7,709 nucleotides of DNA from Bacteroidota bacterium. GTDB taxonomy: Bacteria; Bacteroidota; Bacteroidia; UKL13-3. The first letter of the stretch is position 1; the number at the start of each line of letters is the position of its first letter. The position numbers were made by a program, and so were the translations under genes. The notes below the pieces were generated by a model. The model had not been told where the DNA came from and searched no databases. It saw nothing but the letters and a program-made list of their open reading frames with translations. Of this stretch, positions 1 through 5,742 are shown in pieces. The stretch lies in NCBI GenBank assembly GCA_018883485.1, contig VEQB01000103.1, positions 1 to 7,709 on the forward strand, written 5' to 3'.

Positions 1-366
1 GATGAAAAGTATAAAGGTGTATTAAAGGATAAATCTACTGCTGTTTTCAATGGTAAGATTATGGTGCATTTGGATGCGCAGAAAACCAATGCCTACCAAC
101 GCAATCAGAATATTTTATTGAGCGATGAGGCTACTGTGAATACCAAACCCCAATTAGAAATTTTTGCAGATGATGTAAAGTGCACGCATGGTGCTACTAT
201 TGGTCAGTTAGATGAGGAGCCCATGTTTTATTTAAGAAGCAGAGGTATACCTGAAGATGTGGCTAGAAAGCTATTATTGAATGCCTTTGCCGATGATATA
301 GCAGAGAAAATTAAGATACCAGAATTGGTTCAAATCTTAGAAAATGAAATTGAGCGGAAATTGTAA
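1..366 (+). CDS. sufD: SufD, Fe-S cluster assembly scaffold subunit, C-terminal part (5' truncated)
   Basis: The frame is open from base 1, so the gene begins left of the window; about 121 C-terminal residues are visible, ending at TAA 364-366. SufD is a beta-helix protein of the cytosolic SufBC2D complex, which builds Fe-S clusters from persulfide sulfur delivered by SufS and SufE. Family signatures seen are the helix-turn stretch with KTNAYQRNQNILLS, the block FADDVKCTHGATIGQLDEE, and the closing FYLRSRGI segment followed by a short helical tail. The His of CTHGAT probably corresponds to the conserved SufD histidine at the SufB-SufD interface; this is from memory of the family, not from an alignment. 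An internal ATG at 61 is not the start, because homologous sequence continues upstream of it. sufS follows after 51 bases. SufB shares this fold, but the position just before sufS and the residues favour SufD. Confidence 0.93.
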   Translation, partial: DEKYKGVLKDKSTAVFNGKIMVHLDAQKTNAYQRNQNILLSDEATVNTKPQLEIFADDVKCTHGATIGQLDEEPMFYLRSRGIPEDVARKLLLNAFADDIAEKIKIPELVQILENEIERKL

Positions 367-371
367 TATGG

Positions 372-406
372 CTCCTGGCCTCTAGCTTCTGGCCTCTAGC
401 CTCTAG
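372..406 (+). repeat. Tandem heptanucleotide repeat between sufD and sufS
   Basis: Five consecutive 7-base units with consensus CYTCTRG fill the spacer: CTCCTGG, CCTCTAG, CTTCTGG, CCTCTAG, CCTCTAG. The same tract can be read as two near-identical 14-mers plus a half unit. It starts 6 bases after the sufD stop and ends 11 bases before the sufS ATG; the remaining AATTAAAAAT leader is A/T-rich, with no Shine-Dalgarno match, as is common in Bacteroidota. The function is unknown. It is GC-rich against its surroundings and is probably a slippage-prone short tandem repeat. Confidence 0.8.
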
Positions 407-417
407 CAATTAAAAAT

Positions 418-1665
418 ATGAGTGTTACAACTTTAGATATTAATTCTATACGAAATCAGTTTCCTATATTACATCAAAAGGTAAATGGGAATCCGCTGAT
501 TTATTTGGATAATGCAGCCACTACGCAAAAACCTATACGTGTAATAAAAGCGCTAGAGGATTATTATAAACTGCATAATGCAAACATACATAGAGGTGCC
601 CATACCTTAGCAGATAGGTCAACCGGCTTTTTTGAAGATACACGTAAATCGGTTCAACAATTTATAAATGCAGCCGAAGCGGCAGAATGTATTTTTACCA
701 AAGGCGTTACCGAAAGTATAAATTTAGTGGCGCAAACTTGGGGTAGAAAATACCTACAAGCGGGCGATGAAGTGTTAATCACTTATATGGAGCACCATAG
801 TAATATTGTGCCATGGCAGCTTATTTGTGAAGAAAAAGGTGCTAGTTTAAAAGTTTTTCCTATTCATGCAAATGGTACGCTTAACCTTGAAGCTTATTAT
901 CAAATGCTTTCGGTTCGAACCAAATTAGTTGCCTGTGTATGGGCTAGCAATGCTTTGGGAACTATTAATCCCATTGAGGAAATGATTAAGGCGGCACACA
1001 AAGTAGGAGCTGTTTTTTTAGCAGATGGTGCACAAGCTGGTTCACATTTGCCTATAGATGTGCAACAATTAGATATCGATTTTCTTGCTCTTAGTGGGCA
1101 TAAATTATATGGGCCAACAGGGGTTGGAGTATTGTATGCAAAGCGCAAATTATTAGAAGCCATGCCGCCTTACCAAGGCGGCGGAGAAATGATTAAAGAA
1201 GTAAGTTTTGAGAAAACTACTTTTAATGAAATTCCTTTTAAATTTGAAGCTGGCACACCCAATATTGGAGATGTAATTGCTTTTAAGTATGCCTTAGATT
1301 TTGTAAATGAATTGGTCAAACAAGCAATTATGGTTTGCGAAATGCAATTGCTAAACTACTTCTTAAAAGGAGTTATCCAATTACAAGAGCAATTTGGCGA
1401 GGATTGTATCACCCTTTATGGAACTGCTGAAGATAAGGTGGCGGTTCAGTCTTTTTTATTGAAAGGTAAGCATCCTTTTGATACCGGTTTAATGCTAGAT
1501 GCTAGAGGAATTGCAGTAAGAACAGGACATCATTGCACGCAACCTTTAATGCAGTTTTTTGGAATTGAAGGTACAGTGCGTGTTTCTTTTGCTATTTATA
1601 ATACTTTTGAAGAGATAGATAGTTTATTGGAAGTATTAGGTAAACTTTTAAAGCCAAGAAATTAG
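418..1665 (+). CDS. sufS: SufS, group II PLP-dependent cysteine desulfurase
   Basis: This is a complete 415-residue cysteine desulfurase, close to the usual 400-420 residues of SufS. It removes sulfur from L-cysteine, giving alanine and an enzyme persulfide that SufE collects for the SufBCD scaffold. Visible features: N-terminal YLDNAATTQKP; PLP-contacting EHHSN (His126/127); DGAQAGSH with Asp203 and Gln206; the Schiff-base lysine Lys229 in SGHKLYGPTG; and the catalytic Cys373 in RTGHHCTQPLM, whose short loop is typical of group II enzymes that need a SufE partner. The start is the ATG right after the heptamer repeat; it gives the normal SufS N-terminus. The stop TAG is followed by a single T and then the sufE ATG, so the two are almost certainly co-transcribed and translationally coupled. 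No lesion is seen. Confidence 0.97.
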   Translation: MSVTTLDINSIRNQFPILHQKVNGNPLIYLDNAATTQKPIRVIKALEDYYKLHNANIHRGAHTLADRSTGFFEDTRKSVQQFINAAEAAECIFTKGVTESINLVAQTWGRKYLQAGDEVLITYMEHHSNIVPWQLICEEKGASLKVFPIHANGTLNLEAYYQMLSVRTKLVACVWASNALGTINPIEEMIKAAHKVGAVFLADGAQAGSHLPIDVQQLDIDFLALSGHKLYGPTGVGVLYAKRKLLEAMPPYQGGGEMIKEVSFEKTTFNEIPFKFEAGTPNIGDVIAFKYALDFVNELVKQAIMVCEMQLLNYFLKGVIQLQEQFGEDCITLYGTAEDKVAVQSFLLKGKHPFDTGLMLDARGIAVRTGHHCTQPLMQFFGIEGTVRVSFAIYNTFEEIDSLLEVLGKLLKPRN

Positions 1666-1666
1666 T

Positions 1667-2097
1667 ATGCAAAGTGTAAATGCGGTACAGGACGAAATTA
1701 TAGAAAACTTTAGTTTGTTTGAAGACGATATGGAAAGCAAGCTTATGTATTTGATGGATCTAGGTAAGAAACTTCCTCTGATGCAAGAATCTCATAAATC
1801 TGATGATTTCATTGTAAAAGGATGTCAGAGTAAAGTTTGGCTATACCCAATTTTTAACGATGGTTTAGTGCAATTTGAAGCAGATAGCAATACAGAAATT
1901 ACAAAAGGTTTGGTTAGCTTATTGGTTCAAATATGGAGTCATAGAAGTCCAGAACAAATACTTGTTCTGAACTTTATTTTATAGAAAAAATTGGCATGGG
2001 AAGTATGATTGGTTCTCAGCGCAGCAATGGTTTTGCCAGCATGATAAAACAAATGAAAATGTATGCCTTGGCCTACCAAACCCAACAAACAAATTAA
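1667..2097 (+). pseudogene. sufE: SufE, cysteine desulfurase activator and sulfur acceptor, with a one-base frameshift
   Basis: SufE takes the persulfide from SufS onto its own cysteine and passes it to SufBCD. The first part reads MQSVNAVQDE onward and contains KGCQSKVW with acceptor Cys53, then ITKGLVSLLV. The reading frame beginning at 1667 then ends at a TAG at 1982-1984 in a non-SufE tail. From base 1969 a different frame continues the family sequence: ELYFIEKIGM, then QRSNGFASMIKQMKMYALAY, ending with TAA 2095-2097. Two bases (1967-1968) lie between the last good codon and the new frame, so one base appears to be missing near 1967-1969. Repaired, the product would be about 143 residues, normal for SufE. 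I see no slippery heptamer, so programmed frameshifting is unlikely. In an otherwise intact operon a sequencing error is at least as likely as a real mutation. Confidence 0.9.
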
Positions 2098-2098
2098 T

Positions 2099-2440
2099 AT
2101 GGAAGCAAGCGAAAATATAGTACCCCTTAGAAACTTTGTTGATGTACAAAACGAGGCCATCCAAGTGCTTCAAACTATTTACGATCCCGAGATTCCTGTT
2201 AATATTTATGAATTGGGTTTAATTTATGAGGTAAATGTTTCTCATGAATTAAATATAGAAATAATCATGTCGCTTACTTCTCCCTTTTGTCCGGCAGCAC
2301 AAAGTATGCCCGAGGAAATAAAACAGAAGTTAGGCGCGATGGAAGGCGTTAAGGAGGTAGAAGTAAAGGTAACTTTTGATCCACCTTGGAGCCAGGATTT
2401 AATGAGCGAATCTGCTAAGTTACAATTGGGATTTTTATAG
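2099..2440 (+). CDS. sufT: SufT-type DUF59/MIP18 Fe-S cluster assembly protein
   Basis: A 113-residue single-domain DUF59 (MIP18-like) protein that ends the visible SUF operon. These proteins help mature Fe-S proteins; the exact step is not settled. Signatures are YDPEIPVNIYELGLIY (about residues 28-43), SLTSPFCPAA with conserved Cys64, and VTFDPPWSQDLMSE near the end. An in-frame ATG at 2063 exists, but the added 12 residues overlap the sufE coding end and look nothing like the family. ATG 2099 follows the sufE TAA by one base, exactly the stop-T-ATG spacing of sufS-sufE, so I chose it. The stop is TAG 2438-2440. No further SUF gene follows; the strand of coding changes after this point. Confidence 0.93.
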   Translation: MEASENIVPLRNFVDVQNEAIQVLQTIYDPEIPVNIYELGLIYEVNVSHELNIEIIMSLTSPFCPAAQSMPEEIKQKLGAMEGVKEVEVKVTFDPPWSQDLMSESAKLQLGFL

Positions 2441-2449
2441 GCGTAAATT

Positions 2450-2474
2450 GATAATGCACACGAGGTTCATTATC
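2450..2474. other. Small inverted repeat downstream of sufT
   Basis: GATAATG (2450-2456) and CATTATC (2468-2474) form a perfect 7-bp stem with an 11-base loop, 10 bases after the sufT stop. It could reduce read-through from the SUF operon, but the stem is AT-rich and no T-run follows on either strand, so it is a poor intrinsic terminator. Its right arm abuts the structured element described at 2473-2601. Confidence 0.3.
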
Positions 2475-2601
2475 CTAACGATTTGCAGACCCAAAGGTGG
2501 CGATTTAGAAGCACTTCATCGATAGCCAGGCACAAGCTTAATATAAGCGCAAAGCTCGGTTTAACCACTGCACCGCCACTTTTGGGTAGGTGCTGTTGTA
2601 G
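2473..2601 (-). repeat. Structured inverted-repeat element with attC-like layout
   Basis: ACCCAAAGGTGGCG (2489-2502) and CGCCACTTTTGGGT (2574-2587) pair at 13 of 14 positions across 71 bases. Inside, GCTTA-ATA-TAAGC makes a small second hairpin (about 2537-2549). Read on the - strand, the element begins with CTACAAC (2601-2595), has a 7-base spacer, the two long arms, and ends with GTTAGGA (2479-2473). An outer ...AAC / GTT... pair, short spacers, long imperfect arms and 129 bp total are the layout of integron attC sites. However, the outer boxes depart from the RYYYAAC and GTTRRRY consensus and pair poorly with each other. It begins 4 bases after the stop of the 51-codon ORF, as cassette attC sites do. 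It may equally be a dispersed Bacteroidota repeat. No integrase is in the window. Confidence 0.45.
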
Positions 2602-2605
2602 TGTT

Positions 2606-2761
2606 TTATTTGCCTTCAAGTTTAGGAAGTCCAACTTTCTTCAGGATTTCGTTGGCTTGTTGAAGCTTTTCAGGGAATAATATTTTTCCTCTAAACTTCT
2701 CTAACTTCTTGTCTATCCTGACAATTGGTGTTTTCTTTTTATTTAAATCGTCTATATTCAT
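2606..2761 (-). CDS. Small 51-residue lysine-rich hypothetical protein
   Basis: ATG at 2761 to TAA at 2606 encodes 51 residues: MNIDDLNKKKTPIVRIDKKL, then a charged segment with FRGKILFPEKLQQANEILKK and a GLPKLEGK tail. There is no signal peptide or membrane segment. A TAA lies 9 bases upstream in frame, so ATG 2761 is the only standard start. The composition (many K/E, a regular amphipathic C-terminal half, no rare-residue clusters) is that of a real small cytosolic protein, and it seems vaguely familiar as a short Bacteroidota family, but I cannot name a function. It is convergent with sufT and is followed immediately by the attC-like element. A + strand frame across 2483-2680 overlaps both and is taken as a shadow. 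Confidence 0.55.
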   Translation of the reverse strand: MNIDDLNKKKTPIVRIDKKLEKFRGKILFPEKLQQANEILKKVGLPKLEGK

Positions 2762-2807
2762 AACCCAAATTTACTTATTTCCTTTTTACCATAAATGAGA
2801 ATTTTTC

Positions 2808-2933
2808 TCAGTCTTCTCTACCAATTTTCTTGCATTTTTCAAACATTACTTCCAACTTGTCAATATGCGGGTATACGGTGATTAAACTACCGGAAAAAGC
2901 AGGCCTTTTTTTGATATACCTGAATTCGGAAGT
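2808..2933 (-). pseudogene. Possible C-terminal coding tail upstream of the 51-codon ORF
   Basis: A - strand frame is open for 41 codons and ends at TGA 2808-2810, 46 bases before the start of the small ORF. It reads FRYIKKRPAFSG, then TVYPHIDKLEVMFEKCKK and IGRED. In the adjacent frame just upstream, SAKTYQRLVNF could be its continuation across a one-base shift near 2927. There is no start codon. It overlaps the beginning of the + strand remnant, and both cannot be real over the full overlap, so a junction probably lies somewhere in 2860-2950. The family is not recognised. Confidence 0.25.
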
Positions 2934-3320
2934 TTACCAATCGTTGATAGGTTTTCGCAGAAAACGTATCTTACCAGTGGTTATGCCGTTGGAAACAGTT
3001 TATCGACATTCGGAAAACTTATTCAAGAACGGTATATAGCGACGACGATACTGAACCTGCTGATAGCGGGAACGGGTTTGAAACAAGAGCGCGATGGAAG
3101 TTCGATAACGATTTAGGTTCTGAACTTAATCTGCCATCAGCGCTTTCTGATTTTAACGGTAACTATATTGACTATTTCAACACCACTCCGCCCGAGCAGT
3201 ACGAAGATGTTCATGATAGCTCATCGCCCGCTTCGATCCGCCTTGTAGATTACCAATATGTATCGAATTTACAATGTACAATTGACCAATGATGCGATCA
3301 TCCCTTCTCAACTTCGGTCA
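2886..3320 (+). pseudogene. Frameshifted coding remnant, left part of a split unknown gene
   Basis: Three + strand segments read as protein in sequence. Frame A from 2886 gives RPFFDIPEFGSLPIVDRF and KTYLTSGYAVGNSLSTFGKL to about 3030. Frame B gives SDDDTEPADSGNGFETRARW, then FNGNYIDYFNTTPPEQYEDV, to about 3255. Frame C (the same phase as A) gives YRIYNVQLTNDAIIPSQLRS to 3320. Two compensating shifts, near 3035 and 3255, are needed. GC is higher than in the suf genes: I counted 35/60 at 3181-3240 and 28/60 at 3061-3120, against 21/60 at 541-600. The 5' end is missing, since a TAA at 2883-2885 precedes frame A. Joined at TTCGGTCA it continues into 5639-5739. The product is acidic and soluble-looking; no family is recognised. 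Confidence 0.45.
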
Positions 3321-5303
3321 TCAATTCATTCTAAAAAGCTTCAGGTTATATGCCTGATCATCGATGATGACTTTTACAAAAACCACCCCGGTGTGCGCAG
3401 TAATTAACTCACTCATGCGAATTTCAGTTTCTCCTTCGGGCAATGTGTAGTTATTTTTAAAAAGCTGTTTGCCATTCATATCAAACACAAATACTTCTGC
3501 CTGTTGAGAAGTGGCAGCCGTGATGAACAAGGAGGCTTGATCGCTATACGGATTTGGATATGCAAGTACGGTATTGTTTTGGGCACTCAGGGTGACGGTT
3601 CTTATTTCCGAAAAACTGTATTTACCATCTACATCAATTTGCTTAATTCGATAATGCAAAACCGCAACGGCTTCATGATTCACACCTGCTAACGCATCAA
3701 TGGATGCGTATTGAGTGATGGTGTTATGGTTTCCCTTAGCATTAATGCGGCCTATGGTTTGCCAGTTCTGATCCGAGTGAAAAGACCGTTCTATTTCAAA
3801 AAAATTGTTGTTTATTTCGCTCGCAGTTTGCCAGTTAAGAAGAACAGTATTTTGTTTTTTAATCGCTTCAAAATTTAACCAGGTTACAGGGAGATAGCCC
3901 GCTTGGTTAAGCTTCAACACAATTATTTCAAACCCACCTGAAGAGGTCAGGTTTAAGGTGGCTGGACCAGGGTCGAAATCAATTGTACCGCTGAAATTGC
4001 CAACACAAAGTACATTTCCAGCGGAATCCGAAACTATTCCATGAACATAGTCAAAGGCCGATGATCCGAATCGTCTAGCCCACAAAAAATTACCGGCGGC
4101 GCTTAGCTTAAGGATAAATATATCAGTAGATCCAATCGAGGTAAAATTGTATGTCGAAGGACTAGGATCACAATCAATTGTTGAGTAAAAACTTCCAATT
4201 GCATACACGTTTCCAAAACGATCTACATCAATTCCATCGCCCACATCCTGTAAAGATGTTGCAACGAGTCATCTGGCCCAGCCAAAATCGCCATTTGAAG
4301 TTAACTTATAAATAAAAACATCGCTGCCAGAAGATGTTAAATTGTATACCCCGGTACCCGGATCAAAATCAACGGTGCTAGAAAATCTTCCAACTGTGAA
4401 AACATTCCCTGAATCGTCAAGATCAATATCGCTAGGAATACCATTCGTCGTGCTTTTAGCCCATAGGAAACTCCCGGAAGGTGATAACTTTAATACGAAT
4501 AACCCTCCAGGACTCATATTGTAGATTAACGGACCTGGATCGAAATCTACAGTGCCACTAAAATTGCCAGTTACATAAAGATTCCCTGATGTATCACATG
4601 TTAATGCATACCCATAATCGGCGCTTGATGCTCCTATTCTTTTTGCCCAAACATACCCGCCGGAGCTATCAAGTTTCAAAACGAAGATGTCACTGCTACC
4701 TGCTGAACTCAGGTTGCTGACTCCCGGTCCCGGGTCGAAGTCAACAATGCCCGTAAAAGTGCCGGTGATACTTACGTATCCTGAATCATCTATTATTAAA
4801 GAATAGGAATTATCGCCGGTATTGCCGCCTACTTTGCGAGCCCATACAAAATTTCCCGAAGAAGTAAGCTTTAATATAAAAACATCCTGACCACCGGAGG
4901 AACCCAACTTTAAGATACCCGGCCCGGGGTCAAAATCAACCGTATCATTAAAATGTCAGGTTAGATATACATTTCCTGAATTATCTAAAAAAATCGATTG
5001 CCCTTCATCAAAACCGGGACCGCCAATGTTTTTCGCCCAGACAAAGTTTCCAGTAGAATTCAGTTTTGAAATGAATATATCATAGGTACCATTTGAACTT
5101 AAGTTGTAAGTGGCCACCCCTGGATCAAAGTCTGCGGTAGCGGGAAAAGTTCCCGTTGAATACACATTGCCGGAATCGTCAAAAGCGACAGCGTTACAAA
5201 TGTCATCATATGCACTGCCCATTTTACGAGCCCAACCAGTATTCTGGGCAAATAGGGAAGAGCATAAAGCAATAGTAAGTATAAAGAATATGTTTCGTTT
5301 CAT
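3321..5303 (-). pseudogene. Secreted seven-repeat (SBBP-type) beta-propeller protein with T9SS sorting domain, broken by two in-frame TGA codons
   Basis: One frame runs from ATG 5303 to TGA 3321-3323, 660 codons, interrupted by TGA at codon 116 (4956-4958) and codon 345 (4269-4271). A signal peptide (MKRNIFFILTIALCSSLFA, cleavage probably before QN) is followed by seven repeats of 61-66 residues, each with WA[RK], D-SGNVY-TG, T-DFDPG and D[IV]F-LKL. The first Trp of each lies at residues 24, 89, 154, 219, 281, 342 and 408. Residues about 471-575 are the Ig-like segment common before sorting domains (LPVTWLNFEA, LLNWQTASEINNNFFEIERS, YRIKQIDVDGKYSFSEIRTV). Residues about 579-660 are a Por-secretion type A sorting domain (YPNPYSDQASL ... 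GVVFVKV). It should be exported by Sec and then T9SS to the surface. The first TGA replaces the repeat Gly in LTG-F; the second replaces the basic residue after WAR. The ligand is unknown. Confidence 0.88.
3895..5234 (-). repeat. Seven tandem DFDPG beta-propeller repeats (protein-level)
   Basis: This is the repeat array of the secreted protein, starting at Trp24. Units are spaced 65, 65, 65, 62, 61 and 66 residues apart by their WA[RK] tryptophan. Six of seven keep DFDPG; the sixth is degenerate (DCDPS) and is the unit in which the second TGA falls. Seven units fit a closed seven-bladed propeller. DNA identity between units is low enough that recent expansion is not evident. Confidence 0.85.
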
Positions 5304-5443
5304 TGTTTATACTTTGTTTTTAAAGGCATTCCATTCGCGTATAAAAGTTCTTAATTTTTACATAAAACACCAGAATACATTTAAATAGCATTTGAAATGA
5401 CAATTTTTCTTTACTTTTGATTCGTTCTATATATGTTTTTGCC

Positions 5444-5509
5444 TTAAATTGAAACAAGTTGCTTTATTGTCCTGCTTGTGACCCCTAAAATCTTCGCCAC
5501 ATTACCAGG
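5444..5509 (-). pseudogene. Helix-turn-helix-like remnant
   Basis: A - strand frame bounded by stops reads PGN then VAKILGVTSRTIKQLVSI and ends at TAA 5444-5446. The pattern A-K-I-L-G-V-T-S-R-T-I-K is the classic helix-turn-helix spacing of small DNA-binding proteins. It is only 21 residues, with a possible GTG at 5500 but no ATG in frame. The ATG at 5502 is out of frame by one base. It lies about 28 bases downstream of the -7-like box. It is probably a fragment of an excisionase or Xre-like regulator, though a chance match is possible at this length. Confidence 0.25.
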
Positions 5510-5537
5510 TTAAAGAATACTACTCGTTATTTGTTTG

Positions 5538-5545
5538 CAAAGATA
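5538..5545 (-). promoter_or_regulatory. Bacteroidota-type -7 box (TATCTTTG)
   Basis: On the - strand TATCTTTG matches the Bacteroidota -7 consensus TAnnTTTG exactly. No clear TTG-type -33 element is found at the usual distance upstream; that spacer instead contains the palindrome at 5549-5564. It would direct transcription toward the helix-turn-helix remnant and then the propeller gene. Confidence 0.4.
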
Positions 5546-5548
5546 CGA

Positions 5549-5564
5549 AATTCGTTAACGAATT
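5549..5564. promoter_or_regulatory. Perfect 16-bp palindrome, possible operator
   Basis: AATTCGTTAACGAATT is a perfect palindrome. It sits 3 bases upstream of the - strand -7 box, where a bound dimer would block the -33/-7 spacer. This is the size of a site for a dimeric helix-turn-helix repressor. The regulator is unknown; the adjacent helix-turn-helix remnant is one candidate. Confidence 0.4.
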
Positions 5565-5607
5565 CGTTTTGTAGGGGATAATTATTAGTAAGTTAAGGCC
5601 CAAGTAA

Positions 5608-5739
5608 TTTACTGATTTTAAACTCTTCCATACCAAAGTTCGGTCAAATGTGTGTGGACCATACACGGGAAGCGATATTTCAGAACTCGGACAAGAAAGG
5701 TTTTTTGAGCATCTTACTTTCATAAAAAGCGAATTGTAA
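5608..5739 (+). pseudogene. 3' end of an unknown gene upstream of the large ORF
   Basis: This is a + strand frame open after a TAA at 5605-5607 and ending at TAA 5737-5739. From 5638 it reads VRSNVCGPYTGSDISELGQE, then RFFEHLTFIKSEL. There is no ATG. From TTCGGTCA at 5639 it can be joined in frame to the remnant ending at 3320, giving PSQLRS-NVCGPYTG without interruption, so it is probably the C-terminus of that split gene. It stops 3 bases before the ATG of the next gene, in the same phase, an operon-like arrangement. The part before 5638 may be unrelated filler. No family is recognised. Confidence 0.4.
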
Positions 5740-5742
5740 CTT

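Larger units (their letters stand above)
5304..5638. other. Non-coding upstream region of the propeller gene
   Basis: This 335-base AT-rich stretch separates the - strand propeller gene from + strand coding sequence. It holds a - strand -7-like box, a 16-bp palindrome and a 22-codon helix-turn-helix-like remnant (listed separately). No TAnnTTTG box lies within 150 bases of the propeller ATG, so either the start is served by the distal box with a leader of over 200 bases or the promoter is atypical. I see no tRNA, CRISPR or IS ends. Confidence 0.6.

Noticed and set aside
900..1163. 87-codon - strand open frame
   Set aside because: It lies wholly inside sufS, which has full family motifs on the + strand; antisense shadow.
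2063..2098. Upstream ATG start for sufT
   Set aside because: The 12 extra residues overlap the sufE coding end and do not resemble DUF59 proteins; ATG 2099 has the same stop-T-ATG spacing as the previous gene pair.
1939..2173. Two - strand open frames across the sufE-sufT join
   Set aside because: Antisense to clear SufE C-terminal and SufT N-terminal sequence.
2483..2680. 65-codon + strand open frame
   Set aside because: It runs across the inverted-repeat element and antisense to the 51-codon ORF; Ser/Arg/Cys-rich composition with no protein-like character.
2830..3039. 69-codon + strand open frame
   Set aside because: It crosses the - strand tail and the + strand remnant in a third frame; the other readings look more protein-like.
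3504..3692. + strand open frames inside the propeller gene (also 4342-4524 and 5110-5388)
   Set aside because: Antisense shadows created by the repeated coding pattern of the propeller gene.
4269..4958. Genetic-code reassignment (TGA as Gly)
   Set aside because: Only the first TGA fits Gly; the second stands at a basic position, TGA also ends the gene at the expected place, and the phylum signals are Bacteroidota.
3897..5234. CRISPR-like array
   Set aside because: The periodicity is about 61-66 codons of protein repeat, with no conserved DNA repeat.
3313..5646. Classical insertion sequence bounded by the 8-bp repeat
   Set aside because: The segment ends show no terminal inverted repeats and there is no transposase inside.
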